Source of the DNA: an uncultured Clostridia bacterium
GTDB taxonomy: Bacteria > Bacillota > Clostridia > Christensenellales > Borkfalkiaceae
Direction: 5' to 3'
Assembly (NCBI GenBank): GCA_944358655.1
Contig: CALVRO010000003.1
Coordinates: forward strand, 1 to 64,000
DNA length: 64,000 nucleotides
A model generated the notes under the pieces. The model did no database searches and was not told where the DNA came from. It worked only from the letters and a program-made list of their open reading frames with translations. The translations under genes were made by a program, and so were the position numbers. Of this stretch, positions 33,301-41,720 are shown one piece after another (the first letter of the stretch is position 1; the number at the start of each line of letters is the position of its first letter).

Positions 33301-33407
33301 ACAAAGCAATGGGAGCGGCGCGCCGAAAATACGGCATTTAAAATGGGCCCCGCCGTCCGTTTTGCGCTCCTGCGCGGGGACGGAGCATACAGGAGTATTT
33401 TCACGTT

Positions 33408-34280
33408 ATGAAGATCGCCGCCATCGATATCGGTTCCAATTCCGTTCGCCTCATGCTGTGGGCGGACGGAAAAACTTTATATAAAAAGATAGCCACCACC
33501 CGCCTCGGCGAGGGGCTCATCTCCACGGGCGCCATGAGCGGGCAGGCCATCGCCCGCACCGCGCAGGCCGTGGCCGCCTTCAGGCGGGAGGGCGAGGAGC
33601 AGGGCGCTAAAACCGTGCTCGCCTTCGCCACGGCCGCCGTCCGCTCGGCCTCAAACAGGGCGCAATTTCTCGCCGCCGTCAGAGGGGAGGCGGGGCTGGA
33701 CGTCGACGTCATCTCGGGCGAGGAGGAGGCGCGCATAGGCATCCTCGGCGCGCTCGGCTTTGGCGACGGCGGCATTATCGACCTCGGTGGCGCCTCCACC
33801 GAAATAACCGTGCAAAGGGAGGGGCGCAGGCTGTACAGCTACAGCGCCGACATAGGCACCGTCCGCCTCTTCGACGCCTGCGGAAGGGATATGGGCGCCC
33901 TTCGGGAGTATATAGGCGCCCGCCTTGCCCAATACGGCAGCGTGCCCTCGGAGGGGCTGAAGTTTTACGGCATAGGCGGCACGGCCACCACCATAGCGGC
34001 CGTATATCTCGGGCTCGAAAGCTACGATCCCGCCGCCGTCGACGGCTGCGTCGTTCCCGCCGAGGAGATAGGCGGCATGGCGGATAAACTGCTGTCCATG
34101 ACGGTGGAGGAGGTAAAAAAGGTCAGGGGCATGGAGCCCCGCCGCGCCGACATAATCGGCGGCGGCTGCCTGCTCATGTACAGCATTTTAAATATGCTCG
34201 GCGCGCCCGAGCTGGTCGTCTCCGAAAGGGACAATCTCGAAGGCTACGTTTTAAGCCGTGCGGGGGGGTGGGGGCAATGA
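33408..34280 (+). CDS. ppx: Ppx/GppA family phosphatase
   Basis: The 290-residue protein has the actin-like ATPase fold of exopolyphosphatase and pppGpp phosphohydrolase: DIGSNSVRLML (6-16), SGEEEARIG (about 103-111), IIDLGGASTEI (about 122-132). It lacks the C-terminal HD-like region of long Ppx proteins, so it corresponds to the short Ppx/GppA form, and whether poly-P or pppGpp is the substrate cannot be told. ATG 33408 is preceded by CAGGAGT. Its stop overlaps the next start. Confidence 0.9.
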   Translation: MKIAAIDIGSNSVRLMLWADGKTLYKKIATTRLGEGLISTGAMSGQAIARTAQAVAAFRREGEEQGAKTVLAFATAAVRSASNRAQFLAAVRGEAGLDVDVISGEEEARIGILGALGFGDGGIIDLGGASTEITVQREGRRLYSYSADIGTVRLFDACGRDMGALREYIGARLAQYGSVPSEGLKFYGIGGTATTIAAVYLGLESYDPAAVDGCVVPAEEIGGMADKLLSMTVEEVKKVRGMEPRRADIIGGGCLLMYSILNMLGAPELVVSERDNLEGYVLSRAGGWGQ

Positions 34281-35032
34281 ACGGCCGCGTCCTCTTCGCC
34301 GTGGCAATAGTCCTTTCCCTCGCCCTCGCGGCGGGGTGCGGCTATGTGTTCTGCACGGCGTATCCTCTGCCCGCAGGCGCGCTCGCCGCAATATATATCG
34401 GGGGCATTGCCCTCTCCGTGCCGATATGCGACCTCTTGCACGAGGGCGCGCACTTCGCCGTAGGTAACGCCCTCAAAATGGGCGTAAAGTGGTGCAGGTA
34501 TGTGCCTTTCGCGCCGTCATCCGTCACCGTCGATCCGCGTTCGTGCGGACATATGCGCCTTCGAATGGCCATAACCGCCTCGGCGGGGGTGACCGTAAAC
34601 GCCCTCTTTGCCGCCCTCGGCATTGCCGCGCTCTTCGGCGCCCTGCCCGCGTGGCTGTGCGTTTTGGCGCCCTACAGCGCCTATCTCGCCCTTCTCAACG
34701 GCGTTCCCGACGACCGCTCGGCCCGCAACGACGGCGAGGTGGTGCGCGGCCTCATCGTTCTCGACGACGCCTCCCGCGTAATGCTGGCCCTTCTCAACGT
34801 GCAGTCCCGCCTCAATACGGGCGAAAGGCTGGCAGATATCGACGGGCAGGAGCTCTTCGCCCTTCCCCAGCTGCCCGAGGACGACGTGCTCTTCATCATG
34901 CTCACCCGCCTGAGGTACGAGTATCTCGCGGCCGCAGGGAGGGAAGAGGAGGCCTTAAAGTATCTCGAGCGCTTCAATGAGCTGCAAGTTTACCTCCCCG
35001 AAGGGTATGACTTTTCCGACGATAATAAATAA
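34277..35032 (+). CDS. Small site-2-protease-like (M50) membrane protein
   Basis: Two membrane helices (7-28, 36-52) lead into DLLHEGAHFAVG, which carries the zinc-protease HExxH motif (H55, E56, H59). Two more helices (98-122, 126-142) are followed by NGVPDDRSARNDGEVV, where D152 stands at the place of the third M50 ligand (NPxPPLDG-type). The last 100 residues are a helical, TPR-like tail. The call is from motifs only, and the substrate is unknown. ATG 34277 overlaps the ppx stop (ATGA), so the two are co-translated. Confidence 0.68.
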   Translation: MNGRVLFAVAIVLSLALAAGCGYVFCTAYPLPAGALAAIYIGGIALSVPICDLLHEGAHFAVGNALKMGVKWCRYVPFAPSSVTVDPRSCGHMRLRMAITASAGVTVNALFAALGIAALFGALPAWLCVLAPYSAYLALLNGVPDDRSARNDGEVVRGLIVLDDASRVMLALLNVQSRLNTGERLADIDGQELFALPQLPEDDVLFIMLTRLRYEYLAAAGREEEALKYLERFNELQVYLPEGYDFSDDNK

Positions 35033-35065
35033 TAGAACGGCACATATGCCGCAACCAATACATAT

Positions 35066-35578
35066 ATGAGCACTAAGATCAAAATAATTTTGTCGGCTGC
35101 CGCAACGCTTGCCGTAATGATAGTCATATTTATATTCTCGGGTCAGTCGGGCGAAACGTCGTCGGGCGCCAGCAACGGCGTGGGGGAATTCGTCTTGGGC
35201 CTGCTCGGCATCGAGGTGCCGCCCGGTCAGTCGCCCTCGGATGTCGAAATAATCTTCGGCTTTAAAATTCGCAACCTCGCGCACATATTCCTGTACACCT
35301 GTCTCGGCGCGGCAAGCTATACATTTTTCGCCTCGCTCTGTTCGGCAAAATTCAAAAGGGGCGCCTTCAATCTCTGCCTTGCGGCGCTGTGCGCGTTTAC
35401 GTTCAGCCTGCTGTATGCTTGCACCGACGAATTTCATCAATCGTTTATCCCCGGGCGCTCGGCCACCGTGCGCGACGTCCTTATCGACTGCATAGGCATA
35501 GCGCTGTCGGTTGCGCTCATCACCGCCGCCCGCGTTGTTGCCCTTTTAGTGCGCCGCGCAAAAGCAAAAAATGTTTGA
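35066..35578 (+). CDS. VanZ-like membrane protein
   Basis: The 170-residue protein has four helices with the VanZ pattern: FIFSGQSGETSSG after the first helix, NLAHIFLYTCLGAAS, and the LYACTDEFHQSFIPGRSATVRDVLIDCIG signature. Some VanZ proteins give low teicoplanin resistance, but most are uncharacterised envelope proteins. There is no van cluster here. Confidence 0.88.
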   Translation: MSTKIKIILSAAATLAVMIVIFIFSGQSGETSSGASNGVGEFVLGLLGIEVPPGQSPSDVEIIFGFKIRNLAHIFLYTCLGAASYTFFASLCSAKFKRGAFNLCLAALCAFTFSLLYACTDEFHQSFIPGRSATVRDVLIDCIGIALSVALITAARVVALLVRRAKAKNV

Positions 35579-35660
35579 CATTTGCTTAGATTTCTGTTAT
35601 ATTATAAAGGTATTCAAAAGCCGCGCCTGCTGAGCAGAGCCTTTAAGTTGAAACATTAAC

Positions 35661-35743
35661 GCGGATATGGCGGAATTGGCAGACGCGCGGGACTTAGAAT
35701 CCCGTGGGCGACCGTGCAGGTTCAAATCCTGTTATCCGCACCA
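35661..35743 (+). tRNA. tRNA-Leu (TAG)
   Basis: The acceptor arms GCGGATA/TATCCGC pair. The anticodon stem CGGGA/TCCCG encloses CTTAGAA, giving anticodon TAG. A short type II variable arm, the GGTTCAAATCC T-arm and an encoded CCA (35741-35743) complete it. Confidence 0.95.
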
Positions 35744-35815
35744 AAAATATTATTGCGATTTTGTGGTGAAATTTTAGGGGACATCGGCAGGGAAGCAGAA
35801 CATACAATTAAATTT

Positions 35816-35891
35816 GGGGATGTAGCTCACCCGGTAGAGCGATACGTTCGCAACGTATAGGTAGTCAGTTCGAGTCTGATCATCTCCACCA
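35816..35891 (+). tRNA. tRNA-Ala (CGC)
   Basis: GGGGATG pairs with CATCTCC (one G-T pair). The anticodon stem ATACG/CGTAT encloses TTCGCAA, giving anticodon CGC (alanine, GCG codons). The D-arm is TAGCTC...GAGC, the T-arm has GTTCGAGTC, and CCA is encoded. The hairpin ACAGCCGCCC/GGGCGGCTGT with TTTT (35898-35924) terminates it. Confidence 0.93.
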
Positions 35892-35935
35892 CGGAAACAG
35901 CCGCCCGTTTGGGCGGCTGTTTTGCGGTGGAGTGA
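35876..35935 (+). repeat. Direct repeat copy 1: tRNA-Ala 3' end plus terminator
   Basis: Sixty bases from the T-arm end of tRNA-Ala through the terminator hairpin to GCGGTGGAGTGA. They recur at 36046-36106 with a one-base insertion and a single substitution. Confidence 0.85.
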
Positions 35936-36045
35936 AGGCGAACTGCGCGCGTAAAGGTGGGTGTATTGCGAAAAAGTAAATCGCCCAGTTCGCGCGAGGA
36001 AACCGACGCTCGGCCGAGGGGCCCCTTTAGGGGTTTCGGCCGATA

Positions 36046-36106
36046 CTGATCATCTCCACCACGGAAACAGCCGCCCGTTTGGGCGGCTGTTTTTGCGGTG
36101 GAGCGA
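36046..36106 (+). repeat. Direct repeat copy 2: duplicated tRNA-Ala 3' end
   Basis: A second copy of the tRNA 3' end (CTGATCATCTCCACCA), the terminator hairpin and its flank, without the rest of the tRNA. Between the copies lie 110 bases (35936-36045) with a GGCCGAGGGGCCCC-rich palindrome and no gene. This is the form left by site-specific integration at a tRNA gene, or by a simple local duplication. Confidence 0.8.
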
Positions 36107-36169
36107 GTATTACGCAGCAGTGGGTTCGGGTAGTTTTTTTATTGCCGCCAAAGGAATAATCTTGATAAA

Positions 36170-36201
36170 ATACAAGCCGAGCGGAACCGCTCGGCTTGTA
36201 T
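36170..36201 (-). terminator. Terminator of the hydrolase/APH operon
   Basis: ATACAAGCCGAGCGG (36170-36184) pairs perfectly with 36187-36201. On the minus strand it is followed by TTTTATC. Confidence 0.7.
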
Positions 36202-36265
36202 CGTAAAATGAAAATTCTACTTTAATACGCAATAATAACATTATTGGCAATCAACTCCGACGACT

Positions 36266-37195
36266 TCATATCGTCTTTTTCGTGGGAGTATTTGCCGAAA
36301 TGAACGCAAATATCTCCCGCCAGGCGGCCTTGCTCTCCTTCAGCCGGGGGAACATATACATAAAGTCGTGCCACATTCCGTCGAAGATATGCAGCTCGGC
36401 CGAACAGCCCCTTTTCAGCAGCCCGTCGCGGAGCGTCTTGCTGTCGCTGAGCGAGGTCTCCAGCCCGCCGCACAAAATGAGCGTTTTGGGGAACGCGCTT
36501 AAATCGGCGTAAGCGGGCGAGAGGTAGGGACAGGTTGGGGGCGTATCGCCGCAATAGGGCGATATGCGGCGGATATGCCTTTCGTGCTCTTCAAAGTCGC
36601 AGCCCCTCGGCAGGGCGTAGAGGGGGTCGCTATAACAATTTTCCCTGTAGGAACTCCCCGAAGCCGCCATGTCTATGTATGAACATATGCAGACGAGCGC
36701 GGACGGCAGCGGAAGGCGGGCGTCCCTCGCCCTCAGGCAAGTAGAGAGGAGCAGGTTTGCGCCGAAGCTGTCGCCTATGGCGACAAAATGGGCGTCTGAT
36801 AGCACGCTTTTGCAGAGTTCGGCGTATGCCGAATAGCATTGGTCGTGCACGGCGGGATAGGTGAGGTCGGCGCCGGTGCGGTAATCTATGCTGTACACGG
36901 TGCAGCCGCAGTTTGCGGCGAGCCCTTCCGCCGCTCTGCGGTACATGTCGTTCATGGGCGCCGTGTGCCCGCCGCCGTGGAACTGCAAAATTATCCCGCC
37001 GCCCCATTGAGGCGGCACTAATTTTTCCACCCGAACTCCGCCGAGATTCTGCAAGTCAAATGAAAATCCCTTCGGCGGTTCATACGGCCTGTTTTTAAGC
37101 GTGACCGACCGCGACAGCGAGGCAAATTTCCTTCTGTACGGATAGGTGAAGGCCCTCAGCGCCGTCCGCACGATCGCCGCGCCCAAGGAGATCAC
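36266..37195 (-). CDS. Alpha/beta hydrolase (HSL/acetyl-esterase type)
   Basis: The 309-residue hydrolase has the oxyanion motif HGGGH (near residue 72 from the chosen start), the nucleophile motif GDSFGAN (S in GxSxG form), an Asp in the GLETSLSD region, and the catalytic His in DGMWHDFMYMF. The substrate is unknown, probably a small ester. GTG 37195 overlaps the stop of the upstream APH-like gene (GTGA) and follows GAAAGAG; the frame is open further upstream but lies inside that gene. Confidence 0.85.
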   Translation of the reverse strand: MISLGAAIVRTALRAFTYPYRRKFASLSRSVTLKNRPYEPPKGFSFDLQNLGGVRVEKLVPPQWGGGIILQFHGGGHTAPMNDMYRRAAEGLAANCGCTVYSIDYRTGADLTYPAVHDQCYSAYAELCKSVLSDAHFVAIGDSFGANLLLSTCLRARDARLPLPSALVCICSYIDMAASGSSYRENCYSDPLYALPRGCDFEEHERHIRRISPYCGDTPPTCPYLSPAYADLSAFPKTLILCGGLETSLSDSKTLRDGLLKRGCSAELHIFDGMWHDFMYMFPRLKESKAAWREIFAFISANTPTKKTI

Positions 37196-38145
37196 AGCTC
37201 TTTCAGCCGCTCGTTCATGTTCTTCACGAGCGGGCGCATGATAAGGCCGACCAAAACGCCCGACCTGATATAGCAGTAGACCTCGTTCCAAAGCCCGTAA
37301 AAGGCCAGTTTTTGCATGCAGTAGCGGCTTGAGCCGTACTTTTTAATATACGTTTCGCGCAGAAAGAAGCGCTTGCCCGTCAGATTATCGAACTGAAACA
37401 GGTCGTACTCCCTGTCGGCGTATGCCGAGTTGAGCGGGTCGATAAAGCCCGTTATCTCGTAGCCCTTTCCCACCATGATATTGCCTACGTTGAGGTCGCC
37501 GTGGATGAGGCAGGCCTCTTTTACCTCTTCGGAGAATATTATGTCAAACTTTTGCCATGCCGCCCGCATGGCGAGTATGACGCTCTCTTTCAGCTTTCCC
37601 GCCGCAAAATACTCTTCGGCCCTTTTCAATACTTCTTCGGCGAAGGGGCGGTAGTAGCTCAGCCAGCTGTCGCAGTCGGCGTTCACGGTGTCGCCGAACT
37701 TGTCGTTTTTGCAGCAATGTATGGCGTGCAGCGCCGTGGTGACCTGGTCGGCAAACGCCTCTCTGCGCTTTCTGCCGAGGAGGAGCATGCCGAGCGCGAA
37801 GAGCGAGCTCTTGCCCTCTATCTGTTCCATGCCGTAACAGTCCACGGGTATTTGCCCGTCGGCTGGCCGCGTAAACAGCACCTTAGGCACTTTTAACGTG
37901 CTGTACTTTGCAAGCAGTTCAAGGTCGTGCGCTTCCTTTTCCATCATGCCCTCTGCCCGCAAAAATTTGACGACAAGTTTTTGTCCGTTCCCGCGTTCGA
38001 CGGCTACGGCGCGGCCGAACGAACCTCCGCCTAAATATTTAAGCTTTGCGGCGGGGCCGCCCCAGTTTTGCGCGGCTATGATTTCGGCATATTCCAATGC
38101 CTGCTCTTTGGTGAGCGGCAGGGCGTGTATCCTTTCAACTTTCAT
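37192..38145 (-). CDS. APH-family phosphotransferase
   Basis: The 317-residue protein has the aminoglycoside-phosphotransferase/choline-kinase fold: GGGSFGRAVAVE nucleotide loop (about 40-51), LVVKFLR lysine, catalytic HGDLNVGNIMV (about 217-227), and metal Asp in GFIDPLNSAY. It could modify a small metabolite or an antibiotic; the sequence does not decide. It is co-transcribed with the hydrolase, and promoter-like TAGACT-17-TATAAT (38166-38194, minus) lies just upstream. Confidence 0.85.
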   Translation of the reverse strand: MKVERIHALPLTKEQALEYAEIIAAQNWGGPAAKLKYLGGGSFGRAVAVERGNGQKLVVKFLRAEGMMEKEAHDLELLAKYSTLKVPKVLFTRPADGQIPVDCYGMEQIEGKSSLFALGMLLLGRKRREAFADQVTTALHAIHCCKNDKFGDTVNADCDSWLSYYRPFAEEVLKRAEEYFAAGKLKESVILAMRAAWQKFDIIFSEEVKEACLIHGDLNVGNIMVGKGYEITGFIDPLNSAYADREYDLFQFDNLTGKRFFLRETYIKKYGSSRYCMQKLAFYGLWNEVYCYIRSGVLVGLIMRPLVKNMNERLKEL

Positions 38146-38251
38146 GTTGCTTACCTCTTTACCCGATTATACCATTGCCGCCGCCGTAAGTCTATCTCTC
38201 TGTTTGTCTTAATTGTTTCCGTTCTTTACCGTCCGTTCAACGCGTTGCGGC

Positions 38252-38296
38252 ATACCGGACGGGAGTAATCGGGTTCATTTTATTGCCGTCCGGTAT
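38252..38296. repeat. Palindromic TACCGGACGG repeat at the araC 3' end
   Basis: ATACCGGACGG (38252-38262) is inverted at CCGTCCGGTAT (38286-38296), enclosing GAGTAATCGGGTTCATTTTATTG. The right arm encodes the last residues and stop of the AraC protein. Related half-sites lie at 53535-53594 and 57253-57279. Confidence 0.65.
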
Positions 38297-39234
38297 TGTG
38301 CGGGAGTCATGCCGAAGCGGGCTCCGAAATGTTTATACAATGCGGAGGGCACTTTATAGCCTATCTCCAGGGCGATATCCTCTACGCTCATATCCGTGGA
38401 GGACAGCAACTCCGCCGCCCGCTGCAGGCGGTATTCGGACAGCAATTCCGAAAATTTTCTGCCCGTCTGCCGCCTCACAAGTCTGCTTGCGTAGGCGGGG
38501 GTGTAACCGTAGGTTTTGGCAAAGTGCGCAAGCGACGCCCGCTTGAGTTGGGTCTGAAAATATTCGTCGTAAAACCGATCGGTGTCCGCGCTATGCTCCG
38601 TCTGTCCGCGGGCAAGCTCGCAGAGCAGCAGGGACAACAGCGCGCGGGTCGCGCTCCCATGACAGGCGTCGCGCATGCGGCTCTCCCTAAGCAGTCTTAT
38701 CAGCAGGTATTCGGCAAAGAGAGACGTGCGCTCAAACATGATAATTTGCCGGTTTGGCAGGGGGATATCGTCCGTCGAACGGGCAAACAGCCCGCACGGT
38801 ATAACGGCCTTTAAAATTACGTCGCTCCTGTCGGCGCGCTCTATGCGGTGGGACGCACCGGGGCGAAGCAGACAGCACTGCCCCTTTTTCAACTGCGTTT
38901 GCCGTCCGTCCTTCAGAGTTTGCAAACATCTGCCCGCCTGCACATATACGAGCTCGTAAAATTCGTGGGAGTGCATATACGGCCGCTGCACCGCCGTATG
39001 TTTCTTTATGTAAAATGTCTGCGACCTGCGCACGGGCAGGGGCATACCGACGGGAAGGGGACTGCCCGAAAAGAAGTCGGAGAGGGAGAAGTCCTGCTGC
39101 CGCGCCTGAAAAATGAGCTGTCCGGCATTGGAAAATTCCCGTCGGACGGCGTTCATCATGTCCTCTTCCGAGCCGAGCGCCGCTCCGTCCTCTTTTTCGT
39201 GTTCATGCAAAATTTCTTTAAACGACTTTTCCAT
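38275..39234 (-). CDS. AraC family transcriptional regulator
   Basis: The 319-residue regulator has an N-terminal cupin-like sensor (about 75-170, YMHSHEFYELVYVQAGR) and two C-terminal helix-turn-helix units (about 220-315, ending EIGYKVPSALYKHFGARFGMTPAQYR). Promoter TTGATT-17-TATAAT (39273-39301, minus) precedes it. It lies upstream of the APH-hydrolase pair in the same direction, so it may control them. Its last codons lie in a dispersed palindromic repeat. Confidence 0.9.
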   Translation of the reverse strand: MEKSFKEILHEHEKEDGAALGSEEDMMNAVRREFSNAGQLIFQARQQDFSLSDFFSGSPLPVGMPLPVRRSQTFYIKKHTAVQRPYMHSHEFYELVYVQAGRCLQTLKDGRQTQLKKGQCCLLRPGASHRIERADRSDVILKAVIPCGLFARSTDDIPLPNRQIIMFERTSLFAEYLLIRLLRESRMRDACHGSATRALLSLLLCELARGQTEHSADTDRFYDEYFQTQLKRASLAHFAKTYGYTPAYASRLVRRQTGRKFSELLSEYRLQRAAELLSSTDMSVEDIALEIGYKVPSALYKHFGARFGMTPAQYRTAIK

Positions 39235-39272
39235 ATATGATATATCCGTGCGTTAAAATTCTTTACGCTGTC

Positions 39273-39301
39273 ATTATACAACATTTCAGCCGATAAATCA
39301 A
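39273..39301 (-). promoter_or_regulatory. araC promoter
   Basis: TTGATT and TATAAT, 17 bases apart on the minus strand, lie about 40 bases before the AraC start. Confidence 0.6.
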
Positions 39302-39350
39302 CGGCCTTACCCGATTTAGATTCTGACTTTTTGCGTGCGGTGCGGACGAT

Positions 39351-39381
39351 AAAAAAAGCGGCCGCCCGAACGGGCGGCCGC
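39351..39381 (-). terminator. Terminator after the MarR-MATE-GNAT operon
   Basis: GCGGCCGCCC/GGGCGGCCGC (39358-39381) is followed on the minus strand by seven T residues. Confidence 0.88.
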
Positions 39382-39405
39382 AAGACAATGTCGGGCAATT
39401 AAATG

Positions 39406-39930
39406 TTATTTGGCGAAAACCTTGTAAACGGCGGCATATATGTCCGCGCGAATGGCCCCGAACTGCTCGGGCGTAAGCTTGTCGCCGAGCGACATTATCT
39501 TAAGGGGCAGGGGCTCTTTTCCCTTGCCCAAGGGGGGCTGGATATAGTCGTAGCCGTTGAGCTCAAAGCCGTGCCTCTCGTAAAAGGCTATGCGGCGGGC
39601 GGCAATGTCCGTTTGGGGCAGTTCCACTTCGAGCACCACGGGCGCGCGCAGCGCGGCCGTAAGCTCGTCCAAAAACCTTCCGCCCAGCCCGTGTCCGCGC
39701 AGGGCGGAGCCGACGGCAAAGTGCTCTAAATATGTGCAGCTTTCAAGCTGCCACCACGCCATGAACGCGCACACCCTGCCCTCGTCGTCGCGCAGGACGG
39801 TCACGCGGTACCTGCCGTCCTCAAACAGCGCGGCCTGCTCCTCGCGGCTCCGCCTTTCGCTGTCGGGGAAGCTGAGCTCCATTATCGCGTACATCTCTTC
39901 AAATTGCGATCTTTTAAGTAATTCAAGCAT
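39406..39930 (-). CDS. GNAT family N-acetyltransferase
   Basis: The 174-residue protein has the acetyl-CoA binding motif region FAVGSALRGHGLGGRFLDEL (about 72-91) and the later FYERHGFELNGYDYIQPPLG segment. The acceptor is unknown. It is the last gene of the minus-strand MarR-MATE unit, 6 bases from the MATE stop, so it may modify the same class of compound that is exported. Confidence 0.85.
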   Translation of the reverse strand: MLELLKRSQFEEMYAIMELSFPDSERRSREEQAALFEDGRYRVTVLRDDEGRVCAFMAWWQLESCTYLEHFAVGSALRGHGLGGRFLDELTAALRAPVVLEVELPQTDIAARRIAFYERHGFELNGYDYIQPPLGKGKEPLPLKIMSLGDKLTPEQFGAIRADIYAAVYKVFAK

Positions 39931-39936
39931 AGTTGG

Positions 39937-41286
39937 CTATATATCTCCTTTTTGGGGCAGTATTTTTTTGCGCTGGGCAACAAATATCACGGCGGCCGCC
40001 GCGGTCACTCCCGCCGAGGTGAGGGGGAAGTTGAGCCATATCCCCGTCAGTCCCATGTTCCACAGTATGCCCAAAAAGGCCATAGGCAGCACAAGGGCGT
40101 TGCATATCGAAAGCAGCGAGGCGAAAAACGACTTGTTTATGGCCGTAAGGTAGCTCTGCGCCGCAAAGCCGAACCAGCGCGTTAAGAATGTGGCCGAAAA
40201 TATCTGCAGAGCGAACACGCACATTTTTGCAAGCTCTTCGCTCGGCCCGGAGAGGAAGAGCGAGGATATCGGCCCGGGCAGCGCGAACAGCAGCGCGGCG
40301 GCCGCCAGCGAAATTATGCCTCCCGCCGCAAAGATGTATGTGCCCAGCTTTTTTACGCGCTCGGGCGAGCGGCTGCCGTAGTTGTAGCCTATCGCGGGCT
40401 GAAGGGAGTCGCACACGCCGTACAAAAGGGGCTGAACTATGTCGTTGAGGTACATTATCACGCCGTATATGCTTACGGCGTCGTCGCCGCCCTCGGCGAG
40501 CAGCACGGTGTTGAAAACTATGGCCGTCAGCCTGCCCGCAATGTTGCTCAAAAAGGTGGGAGAGCCCGCCGTTATCATCTTCCACATTACTTTGGGCTCG
40601 AATCCGGGGCGGCAGAACTTAAGGCTCATCCTCCCCAGCATAAAGGGCAGCATGGCGGCTATCGTAACGGCTATCATGGCGAGGCAGGTGGCAAACGCCG
40701 AGGCCCATATCCCCCAATTAAATGCAAACAAAAACAGTAGCTCCAAAAGCACCGTTCCGCCCGACATGGCAATGTTGAGGGCCATGCTCGTCTTTATCCT
40801 GCCGCAAATCCTTAAGTAATTGTCGACGGCGAAAACCATCGTGCACACGGGCGAACACAGCGCGTACACCCTCAGATATTGCACGGCGAAGTCGGCCAGC
40901 TCGCCCTCGGCGCCCATCATGCCCATCAGCGCGGGGGCGGCAAACCACATGACGGCGCCCATTACCACGCCGATTATTACTATTGCTATGCACGCGCAGG
41001 TGAAGTAGTTGTTTGCGCTCTTCTTGTCCTGCCTGCCCAGCGCTATCGAAATGGGCACCGACGAGCCCACGCCTATCAGGTCGGCCAGCGAAAAGTTTAT
41101 GGCCACGAATGGGAAGGCGAGGTTGACGGCGTTGAAGGCCGTCTGCCCCAGCTTGTTCCCGACGAATATCCCGTCGAAGAGGCCGTAGAGCGACGAGGCA
41201 AGCATGCCCACCGCTCCGGGCAGCGCTACAAGTAAAAACAGCTTCAGCGGCGCCGTTTTGCCGTAAAATGCGTCGTTATCCGTCAT
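39937..41286 (-). CDS. MATE family efflux transporter
   Basis: Twelve-helix exporter of 449 residues with MATE features (LPGAVGMLASSLYGLFDGIFVGNKLG, and AGSPTFLSNIAGRLTAIVFNTVLL starting the second half). ATG 41286 overlaps the marR end by 11 bases; a longer frame upstream lies within marR. Co-transcription with a MarR repressor points to ligand-induced export. It is not close in sequence to the MATE at 18255. Confidence 0.92.
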   Translation of the reverse strand: MTDNDAFYGKTAPLKLFLLVALPGAVGMLASSLYGLFDGIFVGNKLGQTAFNAVNLAFPFVAINFSLADLIGVGSSVPISIALGRQDKKSANNYFTCACIAIVIIGVVMGAVMWFAAPALMGMMGAEGELADFAVQYLRVYALCSPVCTMVFAVDNYLRICGRIKTSMALNIAMSGGTVLLELLFLFAFNWGIWASAFATCLAMIAVTIAAMLPFMLGRMSLKFCRPGFEPKVMWKMITAGSPTFLSNIAGRLTAIVFNTVLLAEGGDDAVSIYGVIMYLNDIVQPLLYGVCDSLQPAIGYNYGSRSPERVKKLGTYIFAAGGIISLAAAALLFALPGPISSLFLSGPSEELAKMCVFALQIFSATFLTRWFGFAAQSYLTAINKSFFASLLSICNALVLPMAFLGILWNMGLTGIWLNFPLTSAGVTAAAAVIFVAQRKKILPQKGDI

Positions 41287-41707
41287 ATCCTTCGTCAAAC
41301 TCCATAAAAAAAGCGGTAAAGGCCTCCATGGCGTCGACAAACGCCGCCGAGTACCTTTCAAGCGTCCTCTTTATCGCGTAATTTTCGGCCGAGTGAATGA
41401 GGGTCAGCGCCCTCTCGGCATACTCCGCCCCCTTGGGCGTCAGCCTCATCAGTTTTTCCCTGCCGTCCGTCTTGGTGAACTCTATATATCCGTCGGCACG
41501 CATCTTGTTTGCCACGGTGTTTACAGTAGTCTTGGGAATGTGCCAGTCGTCGCAGATGTTCTTCTGTGAGTGCTCGCCGCCGTCCGAAAGCGTGTACAGC
41601 ACATACACCTCGTTCTCGGCCGCCATGCTCCGCTTGGCGTAGTCGTAATACTTTCCGTCCATGCGCGATATGCATCGCGCCAGCCTCGTTATATATGCGT
41701 CGGTCAT
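41276..41707 (-). CDS. MarR family transcriptional regulator
   Basis: A 143-residue winged-helix repressor: EVYVLYTLSDGGEHSQKNICDDWHIPKTTVNTVANKMRADGYIEF is the DNA-binding part (about 33-77), followed by the wing KTDGREKLMRLTPKG. Two palindromic operators overlap its own promoter. It is expected to release DNA on binding a compound exported by the downstream MATE protein. AGGAGAG precedes ATG 41707. Confidence 0.92.
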   Translation of the reverse strand: MTDAYITRLARCISRMDGKYYDYAKRSMAAENEVYVLYTLSDGGEHSQKNICDDWHIPKTTVNTVANKMRADGYIEFTKTDGREKLMRLTPKGAEYAERALTLIHSAENYAIKRTLERYSAAFVDAMEAFTAFFMEFDEGYDG

Positions 41708-41720
41708 GTTCTCTCCTTAT

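Noticed and set aside
35066..35578. Glycopeptide resistance determinant (vanZ)
   Set aside because: No vanHAX or vanRS nearby; VanZ-like proteins are common in Firmicutes without resistance.
35936..36206. Coding gene between the tRNA-Ala repeat copies (81-codon frame at 35961)
   Set aside because: It runs through the duplicated tRNA 3' end and terminator and has no ribosome site.
37192..38145. Aminoglycoside resistance gene
   Set aside because: The fold is APH-like but the family is broad, and nothing ties it to an antibiotic; kept as a phosphotransferase of unknown substrate.
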